64,000 nucleotides of DNA from Granulicella sp. (lineage in GTDB: Bacteria > Acidobacteriota > Terriglobia > Terriglobales > Acidobacteriaceae): positions 1 to 64,000 of the forward strand of contig JANYLK010000218.1 of the NCBI GenBank assembly GCA_025357875.1. The letters run 5' to 3'. The first letter of the stretch is position 1. Every line of letters starts with the position of its first letter. The position numbers and the translations under genes are program-made. Positions 56,931-64,000 of the stretch are shown here, in pieces. The notes beneath the pieces are model-generated. The model ran no database searches, was not told where the DNA came from, and saw only the letters and a program-made list of their open reading frames with translations.

Positions 56931-57872
56931 ATGTCAGTATCTTCTACACGCATCGCTCTAATTCAGATGTCCTGCGTAGCATCTACCGCGCAGAATCTTG
57001 ATCACGCGGCCGACCTTGTCCGTGACGCGGCACGTGACGGTGGGCAGATCATCTGCTTGCCGGAACTCTTCCGCGCCCAATACTTCTGCCAGCGAGAAGA
57101 TCACGCACTTTTTTCTCTGGCCGAACCAATCCCAGGTCCAAGCACGGAGCGCCTGGCCGCTATCGTACGCGAAGAAAAGATCACCCTGGTTGCCAGCCTC
57201 TTCGAGCGCCGCGCACCGGGCCTGTACCACAACACCGTCGCGGTTATGGATCACGCCAACGGGGAGGAGGACAACATCTGCGGACTCTATCGCAAGATGC
57301 ACATCCCCGACGACCCACTGTATTACGAGAAGTTCTATTTCACACCGGGCGATCTTGGATTCAAGTCTTTTTCAACGAGTCACGGAGATATCGGTGCTTT
57401 GGTGTGCTGGGACCAGTGGTACCCGGAGGCCGCCAGAATTACGGCTCTCTGTGGCGCTCAGATTCTCTTTTTCCCGACCGCCATCGGATGGCATCCGAAC
57501 GAGAAAGCTGAGTTCGGCGACGCACAGTATTCAGCATGGCAGACTGTGCAGCGAGCGCACGCAATCTCCAACGGAGTTTTTGTTGCGTCGGTCAACCGCG
57601 TCGGTCACGAGCATGGCGACGTAGTCCACGACGGCGTGACGATCGAAGGACCGAGGGACCATACGGCCCATTCAGGGCTTGAATTTTGGGGCGGAAGCTT
57701 TATTGCAGATCCCTTCGGCCGGGTTCTGGCGCAGGCATCTCACGACCAGGAAGCAATTTTGACAGCCAATCTTGATCTCAGCCTCATCGAGACCACACGT
57801 CAGCATTGGCCATTCCTGCGCGACCGGCGCATCGATGCTTACTCAGGAATTACAAGCCGCTTCATCGACTGA
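56931..57872 (+). CDS. aguB: N-carbamoylputrescine amidase
   Basis: Nitrilase-family amidase producing putrescine from N-carbamoylputrescine. 313 residues. The catalytic triad is visible as Glu in CLPELFRAQYF, Lys in YRKMHIPDD and Cys in GALVCWDQWYPEAAR. The length is normal. A GGAG site precedes ATG 56931; a TTG 21 bases earlier is in frame. Together with pdaD it forms most of the arginine-agmatine-putrescine route; agmatine deiminase (AguA) is not in the window. It is convergent with tadC, ten bases away. Confidence 0.94.
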   Translation: MSVSSTRIALIQMSCVASTAQNLDHAADLVRDAARDGGQIICLPELFRAQYFCQREDHALFSLAEPIPGPSTERLAAIVREEKITLVASLFERRAPGLYHNTVAVMDHANGEEDNICGLYRKMHIPDDPLYYEKFYFTPGDLGFKSFSTSHGDIGALVCWDQWYPEAARITALCGAQILFFPTAIGWHPNEKAEFGDAQYSAWQTVQRAHAISNGVFVASVNRVGHEHGDVVHDGVTIEGPRDHTAHSGLEFWGGSFIADPFGRVLAQASHDQEAILTANLDLSLIETTRQHWPFLRDRRIDAYSGITSRFID

Positions 57873-57882
57873 TATATTGCGG

Positions 57883-58788
57883 TTACTGGCCGAGGTTCGG
57901 CATGCCGCGCAGAATTGCGATTGCGGCGGGCCCCAGCAATACGATGAAAATGCTGGGGAATATGAACAGTACCAGCGGGAAGATGATTTTCACCGTCGTC
58001 TTCGCGGCCATCTGTTCCGCAAGCTGACGGCGTCGGACGCGTATGTTGTCGGCGAAGACACTGAGGGCGCGGGCTATTGGCGTGCCAAAGCGTTCGGTTT
58101 GTAAAAGCATGCTCGCAAAGGCGTCGATATCGGGTAGTTGGCTGCGGGTGGCCATATCTGCCCAGGCTTTAATGCGGGGCTTACCGGCACGCTGCTCTCG
58201 GTTAATTTGGAGCAATTCCTCCTTCATCTGAGGATGGCTGATGCCAAGTTCCTGACCAACGCGGAGCAGCGCCTGGTCGATCCCGAGCCCGGCGTCAACG
58301 CATATGACGAGCAAGTCGATCGCGTCGGGGATGCTTCTCCGTATCCTCTCGCGACGCCGCTTGATCAAGCGGGTGAGGACGACGTTAGGCGTAATAAACG
58401 AAGCGGCTGGAAGCGCGATCATCCAGGATAAGCGATGGAGTGGGATAAAGCTGCCTGCGCACACCGCCAGCAGAGGGCCAACGATGCGGGCGGCGTTGTA
58501 TACATCCAAGGGAAAAGCACCCTTGTATCCAGCGTTGGCGAGGCGTTGCGGCAGGTCCGCGGCATCGGCAAAGCCAAAACGTGCTCTAATCCAGTGAATC
58601 CCATTGAACAGCCACCTTCCGGCTTCCGTAGCGAGGGGACTTGCACGACGGTAAGCTCTTCCCCGATAGGTGGCTTCGATAATTCGCTGAGATGCGGCAC
58701 GCGACGTGCGGGCGGTGACCAGGGTCACGGCAAGCGCAAGAGCAGAAAAAATCGTTACGCAAAGTGCGAGATTGAAGAGAAGAATCAT
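57883..58788 (-). CDS. tadC: Tad pilus assembly inner-membrane platform protein TadC
   Basis: Type II secretion F-domain protein, 301 residues. Three to four helices (about 5-25, 105-140 and 265-290). The cytoplasmic T2SSF domain has SIPDAIDLLVICVDAGLGID (about 150-170) and the later FASMLLQTERFGTPIARAL. Order and spacing with tadB upstream (9-base gap) support the platform pair. It is the last gene of the visible tad operon. Confidence 0.92.
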   Translation of the reverse strand: MILLFNLALCVTIFSALALAVTLVTARTSRAASQRIIEATYRGRAYRRASPLATEAGRWLFNGIHWIRARFGFADAADLPQRLANAGYKGAFPLDVYNAARIVGPLLAVCAGSFIPLHRLSWMIALPAASFITPNVVLTRLIKRRRERIRRSIPDAIDLLVICVDAGLGIDQALLRVGQELGISHPQMKEELLQINREQRAGKPRIKAWADMATRSQLPDIDAFASMLLQTERFGTPIARALSVFADNIRVRRRQLAEQMAAKTTVKIIFPLVLFIFPSIFIVLLGPAAIAILRGMPNLGQ

Positions 58789-58797
58789 AGCGAAGGG

Positions 58798-59766
58798 TCA
58801 GACCTGTACATCCACAATCTTTCGGATGACAAGCGCTCCAAGGACGATCAGCGTGCCTCCAGCATAGAGAAGCTGTCGGCCAACGGGGTCCTGAAAGAGG
58901 ATGTTAGAGTAGCCCGGATTGGCAAGATTGATGAGAGCGAGCATGATGAGGGGCAATAGTCCCAGAATCCATCCGGTAAGACGACCTTGCGCAGTGCGGG
59001 TGCGTACTTCGCCTTCGATGCGCACGCGCTCGCGGATGACATAGGAGGCCCGGTCGAGGATTTCGGTGAGGTCTCCACCCGTTTCTTTTTGGACAAGGAT
59101 TGCAGTAATCAGGAATTGCAGGTCTTTAGACGGAATGCGCTTACCCATCTTGAGTAATGCATCGCGAAACTGAAGGCCGAGCCGCTGCTGCTGATAGACC
59201 TGAACGAATTCAAACGCAAGCGGCTTGGGGGATTGTTCCGCTACAAATTCAATCGCCGATCCCATTGCATGCCCAGCGCGGAGCGAGCGCGCCATCAGGT
59301 CGATGGCATCGGGCAGGGCAATGTTGAAGGCCTTGAGTCGGCGGGAGCGCTTGAACCGCAACAGAACGATCGGTATTGATGATCCTGCGACGCCTGCTAC
59401 GACCGAAAGCAAGAACGAATGGAGCAGGAAGAACGAAACCGTAACGCAACACAATGCAATGCCTATAGCGGAAAGAACTGTGCCACCTACACCCAAATTA
59501 CTGTTTGCATGGATGAGTAGTTGGCTGAGTTTCCCGGCAAATCGGTAGCGTTCGAGGGCTGCGCCCAGGCGTGCAGAGTGGCTCCGCTGATCGGCATCCT
59601 TTAACTCGGTTCCGTGTGCTCCTCGACTTTGCGGTCTAACAGATTTCTGTATGACTTCGAGTCTGCGCCGTGCTGATTTACTTGAGGACTGTGGTTGCGT
59701 GCAGAGCATCGCGGTGGTGAAGCTCAGCGTCAGTATGGAGAAGAACGCGATAGCGAATAGGCTCAT
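58798..59766 (-). CDS. tadB: Tad pilus assembly platform protein TadB
   Basis: Companion platform protein of 322 residues: N-terminal helix (1-20), charged segment (25-75), two central helices (about 100-135), T2SSF domain with LPDAIDLMARSLRAGHAMGSA and LQFLITAILVQKETGGDL, and C-terminal helices (about 267-315). It works with TadC to move pilin subunits. Eleven bases after tadA. Confidence 0.92.
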   Translation of the reverse strand: MSLFAIAFFSILTLSFTTAMLCTQPQSSSKSARRRLEVIQKSVRPQSRGAHGTELKDADQRSHSARLGAALERYRFAGKLSQLLIHANSNLGVGGTVLSAIGIALCCVTVSFFLLHSFLLSVVAGVAGSSIPIVLLRFKRSRRLKAFNIALPDAIDLMARSLRAGHAMGSAIEFVAEQSPKPLAFEFVQVYQQQRLGLQFRDALLKMGKRIPSKDLQFLITAILVQKETGGDLTEILDRASYVIRERVRIEGEVRTRTAQGRLTGWILGLLPLIMLALINLANPGYSNILFQDPVGRQLLYAGGTLIVLGALVIRKIVDVQV

Positions 59767-59777
59767 GGTAGCTATCT

Positions 59778-61130
59778 CTATACTTCGGCGGAATGGTCCA
59801 GCAGGTTGAGGCCAAGTGGGATGCCGGCGGCTTTGAGACGGTCTGCGAATTTGGGCACGATGCCGGTGGAATAGAACCGACCTTTGACGTTTCCGCTTGG
59901 CCCTAGCCCCAACTTCTCGAAGGCATAGATGTCCTGAAGGCTGATGATGTCGCCATTGGTTCCGGTGATCTCGCTGATGTGGGTGACGCGGCGAGTCCCA
60001 TCACTCATGCGCGATACTTGCACAATAATGTTGACGGCTGAAGCTATCTGAGCGCGGATTGCCTTTTCCGGGAGCGATACGGAGCCCATCATCGCCATGG
60101 TCTCAATGCGGGCAATTGCATCGCGGGGGTTGTTTGCGTGGATGGTGGTGATCGATCCATCGTGGCCAGTGTTCATTGCCTGGAGCATATCAAGCGCCTC
60201 TTCCCCGCGAACCTCGCCTAGAATAATGCGGTCGGGCCGCATACGCAGCGCATTGATTACGAGTTCGCGCTGTCGAATGGCACCCTTGCCTTCGAGATTA
60301 GGTGGACGACATTCGAGGCGAGCGACATGCTCCTGCTTGATTTGAAGTTCGGCTGAATCTTCGATGGTGACTATGCGCTCAGCGGCGGAGATGAATCCAG
60401 AGAGAACATTGAGCAACGTGGTCTTGCCTGAGCCAGTGCCACCAGACACTACGATATTGAGCCGTGCACGGACTGCGCTGCGAAGGATCTCCAACATCTG
60501 GGGAGTCAACGTGCGATGGCGGAGCAGGTCTTCTCCCGTCAATGGAACTGAACCGAAGCGACGTATAGACAGGAGCGGACCATCTACGGCAAGTGGTGGA
60601 ATAACGATGTTTACGCGCGAGCCGTCGAGGAGGCGTGCGTCAACCATCGGCGAGGACTCGTCGATTCGCCGGCCAACGGCAGAGACAATTTTGTCGATGA
60701 TGTGCATCAGGTGAGCTTCGTCCTTAAAAGCAATGTTGGTCTTCTCGATCACTCCACGGCGCTCAACATAGACCATTTTGTAGGTGTTGACGAGGATGTC
60801 ACTCACGGTCGGATCATGCAGCAATGGTTCGAGAGGACCGAGACCGAAGACTTCATCGAGAATGTCATGAGCAAGGTGATCGCGGTCCGGGGCACTAAGA
60901 GGAGCACTCTGCTCGCCGAGCAATTGCAGGATGACAGCCAACAGGCGCTGCCGGCCGCTAATTTCGTCAGCCTGAATTGCGGCAAGCTTGTCCAAATCCA
61001 TGCGTCGGATGAGTTCGTGGTGGACAGCGGTCTTCAAGGTGTGGCGCGCCGCCTCGCCGAGGGTGACCCGTACTTCGCTGGCAACGGTAGGCCGCGTCGC
61101 TGGAGTCATGTACATGGATACTTCGGACAT
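59778..61130 (-). CDS. tadA: Tad pilus secretion ATPase TadA (CpaF)
   Basis: Cytoplasmic motor ATPase, 450 residues. Walker [10 protein letters not shown] is at 230-238, the Asp box [13 protein letters not shown] about 253-265, and Walker B with the His box follow as [22 protein letters not shown] and [19 protein letters not shown]. Its N-terminal domain precedes a T2SSE core. Length fits CpaF. It lies between tadZ (30 bases upstream) and tadB. Confidence 0.96.
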   Translation of the reverse strand: MSEVSMYMTPATRPTVASEVRVTLGEAARHTLKTAVHHELIRRMDLDKLAAIQADEISGRQRLLAVILQLLGEQSAPLSAPDRDHLAHDILDEVFGLGPLEPLLHDPTVSDILVNTYKMVYVERRGVIEKTNIAFKDEAHLMHIIDKIVSAVGRRIDESSPMVDARLLDGSRVNIVIPPLAVDGPLLSIRRFGSVPLTGEDLLRHRTLTPQMLEILRSAVRARLNIVVSGGTGSGKTTLLNVLSGFISAAERIVTIEDSAELQIKQEHVARLECRPPNLEGKGAIRQRELVINALRMRPDRIILGEVRGEEALDMLQAMNTGHDGSITTIHANNPRDAIARIETMAMMGSVSLPEKAIRAQIASAVNIIVQVSRMSDGTRRVTHISEITGTNGDIISLQDIYAFEKLGLGPSGNVKGRFYSTGIVPKFADRLKAAGIPLGLNLLDHSAEV

Positions 61131-61160
61131 AGCGAAGACCTCAATTGCGCGGAACTGTGA

Positions 61161-62378
61161 CTAGCGAAGGAAGGAGAAGAACTTTTTCTTTTCCGCTACG
61201 GGCTTCGAACCACTGTTTCCGTGGACGATCTGGTTGGCCCACCGGCCAAGCGCCTGGTTGAACTCCGAGCGACGCCCAGGAGGGATCGGCTCCCCATCGT
61301 TGATGGCGCGTTGTAACTCGAAATAATTGTTGGGAACGGCGATCGTAATAGGGAAGCGCACTGCTTTCTCAATCTGGTCCGATGTAATTGAGTCGGTCGC
61401 CGTCGAGCGATTTACCACGACATGGAGCTTGCCCGTGGACGATTCACTCAGCGAAAGATTCTCGATTAGCCGAGCCAAATCGCGTAGCGCGGCTACGTCA
61501 GGCGTGGACACGATGTAGACCTCGTCGGATTGATCGATGATGGAGGCCTTCGAGTCCTGAAATGTAATTTGCGAATCGATCAGGACATAGTCGTACTCCC
61601 GGCGCAGGAAATCCATAACGCGCTCCAGTTGGTCACTTTTCGGGTCGTATGACCCACCTGACATCTCTGGCGAAGCGATGACATCCAGACCACTTCGATG
61701 GCGCACAACAAAGCCATTGAGTAGCTCTGAGTCGAGACGATCGGCATTTCGCAACAATTCATCGAAGTGGTACTGAGTGTCCCTGAGACCGAGGTATAAC
61801 GCTACATGTCCTAGTTGCCGTTTGTGGTCGATGAGTAGGGTCTTCTTGCCATGCTGATGCACCAGGTGAGTGGCCAGATGAACTGCGAGCATGGTAGTGC
61901 CGACCCCACCCTTGGCTCCAAAGAAGGCGATGACACGACCAATGCCGCTTTGTGATCGCGGGTCGACGGCCATGACAGTATGGAAACGGTTTAGTGACGC
62001 GGTGAGCTCGGTCGGGTCCAGCGGTTTGGTAAGAAACTCAGTGCACCCATTTCGGACAGCCCGCAACAGAATAACTGCGTCTAGCTGTGCGCCGATTCCG
62101 ACAATGCTGATTTTCTTCAGAAATATTTGATGGAGGCGTTGGGTCGTCTGAAGGGCAAGTTCCGGGTTGCGGTCAAAGTCGATGAGCGCGACGCACGAAG
62201 CCGCATTTTTGAGTGCTGGAGAAAACTGCGGACGTTTGTCTGACGTAATGTAGTCGCGAAACTCACCCTCGAAGTGAGATCCGGCAACGCTGAACGAAGC
62301 AGCCGTGGCGGTATTGACGACTGCCTCATCGGCGCAGACGCTGAAGATGGCCTGGCCCGATCGTTCAGGCACGCTCAT
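61161..62378 (-). CDS. tadZ: Tad pilus localisation ATPase TadZ / CpaE-like
   Basis: MinD/ParA-type protein of 405 residues. An N-terminal atypical receiver-like domain (about 10-135; FLTKPLDPTELTASLNRF closes it) precedes the P-loop domain with deviant Walker A FGAKGGVGTTMLAVHLA (about 153-169), DHKRQLGHVALYLG and VLIDSQITFQD. CpaE/TadZ marks the pilus assembly site at the pole. It has a conserved FSFLR tail. Confidence 0.9.
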   Translation of the reverse strand: MSVPERSGQAIFSVCADEAVVNTATAASFSVAGSHFEGEFRDYITSDKRPQFSPALKNAASCVALIDFDRNPELALQTTQRLHQIFLKKISIVGIGAQLDAVILLRAVRNGCTEFLTKPLDPTELTASLNRFHTVMAVDPRSQSGIGRVIAFFGAKGGVGTTMLAVHLATHLVHQHGKKTLLIDHKRQLGHVALYLGLRDTQYHFDELLRNADRLDSELLNGFVVRHRSGLDVIASPEMSGGSYDPKSDQLERVMDFLRREYDYVLIDSQITFQDSKASIIDQSDEVYIVSTPDVAALRDLARLIENLSLSESSTGKLHVVVNRSTATDSITSDQIEKAVRFPITIAVPNNYFELQRAINDGEPIPPGRRSEFNQALGRWANQIVHGNSGSKPVAEKKKFFSFLR

Positions 62379-62442
62379 TGTATTTGTCCTCGGCGGACTA
62401 AGTCACAATTTGAGGTAAAAGACTTGGTTACTCGCATTCGGT

Positions 62443-62991
62443 TCACGAATTTGCCTCGAGCGCAAAAGTGCAAAAAGCGAACAGGCATCCGGCTGCGACG
62501 GGAAGCGCGAAAGGCAAGCGTAGCGTTGCCGGGTTGGTCAAGTTGAAGACCGGATGCGGCTTGAGACCCTCGCGGCCATGGTGGCGCATAATCGCCCCCA
62601 CGTTGAACAGCGTCTCGGGCAATCGGCCGTGGTACATACTAACGGTGATCGCCAATACGCCTGCCGATATGGACGTCGCGATTGCCACCAGTGGCAGCGG
62701 TGAAAGTCCGGCTATGCATCCGATTGCAGTCATGAGTTTGACGTCGCCTGCGCCCATACCGCCTGCAATCCAGAAAACGATCGCTAGTGCGCCTGCTATG
62801 AGTCCTGCAAGCGCAGCATTGCCCAGTCCTCGCCAGCCGCCATAAACGGCGTGCAGCATCAGGGCCACAACGATCGCCGGTGCAATTACAAAATTCGGGA
62901 TTCTGTGTCTTCGAACATCATGGACGGAGCAGATGAGCGCGCACAGCAGAGCGCCCGCCGTCGGGATCAGTTGTTGTTGAGTTGTATCCAT
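62443..62991 (-). CDS. tadV: Prepilin peptidase TadV / CpaA
   Basis: Inner-membrane aspartic protease processing Flp prepilin, 182 residues with about five to six helices. The two catalytic Asp lie in CSVHDVRRHRIPN (about residue 25) and the GxGD block GGMGAGDVKLMTAIG (about 77-91). The ATG 62991 gives a standard TadV start; in-frame GTG 63066 would add 25 residues with CPNC-like sequence. It lies between flp and tadZ. Confidence 0.93.
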   Translation of the reverse strand: MDTTQQQLIPTAGALLCALICSVHDVRRHRIPNFVIAPAIVVALMLHAVYGGWRGLGNAALAGLIAGALAIVFWIAGGMGAGDVKLMTAIGCIAGLSPLPLVAIATSISAGVLAITVSMYHGRLPETLFNVGAIMRHHGREGLKPHPVFNLTNPATLRLPFALPVAAGCLFAFCTFALEANS

Positions 62992-63119
62992 GGGGGCATC
63001 CGTGATCCGATTGCAGCAATTGGGGCAATGGGTGAGCGGCGAGACAGCGCGCTGCATGCTGGTCACCGCCCACCGGTGCTTTTCGAATTTTTCTGCACGC
63101 CTGTCGCCAATGCGTACTA

Positions 63120-63305
63120 CTAGGTTGCGTTGGTTAGACCAGTTCCAACTGAGTTGAAAGCGTTGCCGATCTTGCCGGAGAGGCTGGTCATGGCGATAAC
63201 GGCTCCAAGGCCAATCAAACCCGCGACCAGGGCGTACTCGATGAGGTCCTGGCCAGACTCATCCTTGATAAAGGCGATTAGCAGATTCTTGATTTTCTTG
63301 ATCAT
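63120..63305 (-). CDS. flp: Flp/TadG-type IVb pilin
   Basis: Major pilin subunit, 61 residues. The basic leader MIKKIKNLLIAFIKDESG is followed by the Flp motif QDLIEYALVAGLIGLG, with predicted cleavage after Gly18 and the Glu-Tyr pair at 22-23. AGGGAGAAAG is a strong ribosome site. First gene of the Tad operon on the minus strand. Confidence 0.95.
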   Translation of the reverse strand: MIKKIKNLLIAFIKDESGQDLIEYALVAGLIGLGAVIAMTSLSGKIGNAFNSVGTGLTNAT

Positions 63306-63344
63306 GTGATCTTTCTCCCTGTGCTGCGTCTAGGCTCCGGGTTC

Positions 63345-63367
63345 GCGAGTGTTATTCAACCACTCGC
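63345..63367. promoter_or_regulatory. Inverted repeat in the flp leader
   Basis: GCGAGTG (63345-63351) and CACTCGC (63361-63367) form a perfect 7-bp inverted repeat with a nine-base loop, 40 bases before the flp start. Could be an operator or a leader hairpin. The rest of 63306-63547 shows no other clear feature. Confidence 0.35.
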
Positions 63368-63547
63368 GTTCGATGTGAGCTCTGGTTGCCCTATCGGGCC
63401 GCAGGGCGAAAACATTAGGTTGAGGGGTATTCTGGCAAACCTTGGTAACGTGCGCTCGCAGAGCGTATGTATACAAAGGGGTAGCATTGCGGCTTTCGGC
63501 GCCGATGTATGGCGGCCAATCCTTTGAGATCATTTTGGCAGGGGTGG

Positions 63548-64000
63548 CTACTTGTCCTGGGATGGAGGACGCGTGAGTGCCGAAATGAGTGGACTGAAAG
63601 CGGGCCATTGGGAGCACAACTGCTCACGCGTGGCGGTCTCATAGTCGTCAAACTCGAAGCCTGGGCTCACAGTGCATCCGAGGAGTGCCCACCCGCCTCC
63701 CCGAACGAGGTGTGAACCCTGCCAGACGCCGCGCGGAGCGAGCACCTGAGGACGCTCACTCAGTTCGAGTTGGTTGCCTATGCGAATGATTTGGCCGGTT
63801 CCCTGCTCGTGCAATTGCAGCATCTCGACGGCATCGCCAGCGTAGAAGTGGAATATCTCATCTGACTTGAGGCGATGCATCTCGCTGAACGTGCCGGGCT
63901 CGAGTAAATAATAGATCGCAGTTGCGGTATGGCGCAGGCCTTGATACCGGCTGTCAGCAAATGCGGCTTCGGGCAGCAACTCACCGGATTCATAAGTACG
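63548..64000 (-). CDS. DUF985 cupin protein, 5' end cut by the window
   Basis: A single-cupin protein. The 150 visible codons (frame open to base 64000) show RTYESGELLPEAAF, the segment just before TAIYYLLEPGTFSEMHRLKSDE with the cupin metal His, HFYAGDAVEML, and a C-terminal LLGCTVSPGFEFDDYE. The N-terminus of the family (about 20-25 residues) lies outside the window. An in-frame TTG at 63979 is not the start because the homologous sequence continues 5' of it. The substrate is unknown. Confidence 0.88.
   Translation of the reverse strand, partial: RTYESGELLPEAAFADSRYQGLRHTATAIYYLLEPGTFSEMHRLKSDEIFHFYAGDAVEMLQLHEQGTGQIIRIGNQLELSERPQVLAPRGVWQGSHLVRGGGWALLGCTVSPGFEFDDYETATREQLCSQWPAFSPLISALTRPPSQDK

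Overview
The window reads as a chromosomal stretch of a GC-rich Gram-negative soil bacterium, most likely an Acidobacteriaceae member (Terriglobus / Edaphobacter / Granulicella type). The reasons are the protein flavour, paired DUF1800/DUF1501 proteins, an exported Hcp-like protein, a small Cys protein of a type I associate with that group, and dispersed TTTAGCCC and GTCATTCCGCAGCG palindromic repeats in spacers. This assignment is inference from pattern, with no database search. No rRNA, tRNA, CRISPR array, insertion sequence or prophage was seen. Both window edges cut genes: an M3 peptidase at the left and a DUF985 cupin at the right.

Layout. 1-7.1 kb: M3 oligopeptidase (partial), hemC, a small Cys protein, an exported unknown, an orphan DppB-type permease, a CNNM/CorC-type membrane protein and trxA. 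7.3-13.2 kb: thrC-thrB (ATGA overlap), modABC, convergent murB. 13.3-20.6 kb: bacilliredoxin, a degenerate sigma54-activator-like protein, a DUF885 peptidase-like protein, cytochrome c, proC, an exported unknown, heme A synthase and a repetitive LEA-like exported protein. 20.8-25.7 kb: a sugar-use locus with an SSS symporter, a small membrane protein, an L-fucose/L-arabinose isomerase-family protein and a GH105 hydrolase. 26-31.7 kb: ribosome operon rpsP-khpA-rimM-trmD-rplS, then rnhB and a PIG-L deacetylase. 31.7-38 kb: DUF1800, msrQ-msrP, an APC permease and an Hcp-like protein. 38.2-45.9 kb: a FAH-fold hydratase, a large Tat-exported putative glycoside hydrolase, malate synthase, a DMT-type membrane protein, araD, a small membrane protein and a GT2 glycosyltransferase. 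46.1-53.5 kb: DUF1501 and a second DUF1800, a repeat-rich spacer holding a single-domain multiubiquitin-like protein, a probably decayed gene and two cyclophilins. 53.6-57.9 kb: mdh, icd, and pdaD-aguB for putrescine. 57.9-63.3 kb: a Tad/Flp pilus operon in the order flp-tadV-tadZ-tadA-tadB-tadC. 63.5 kb to the end: DUF985 cupin.

How the genes work together. Mdh, Icd and AceB are TCA and glyoxylate-shunt enzymes. The symporter, isomerase and GH105, together with the Tat-exported hydrolase, FAH-fold enzyme and AraD, point to scavenging of plant-derived pectin or hemicellulose sugars. MsrPQ, thioredoxin and bacilliredoxin are redox repair. PdaD plus AguB are two of the three enzymes from arginine to putrescine. 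The Tad genes supply motor, platform, prepilin peptidase and pilin, but the secretin genes are not in view.

The most unusual items are the orphan multiubiquitin-like protein at 50977-51306, the activator-like protein at 13863-14948 whose ATPase and sigma54 motifs are lost, the hairpin-rich rpsP-khpA spacer, and a dispersed repeat read in frame as part of an exported protein (4145-4204).
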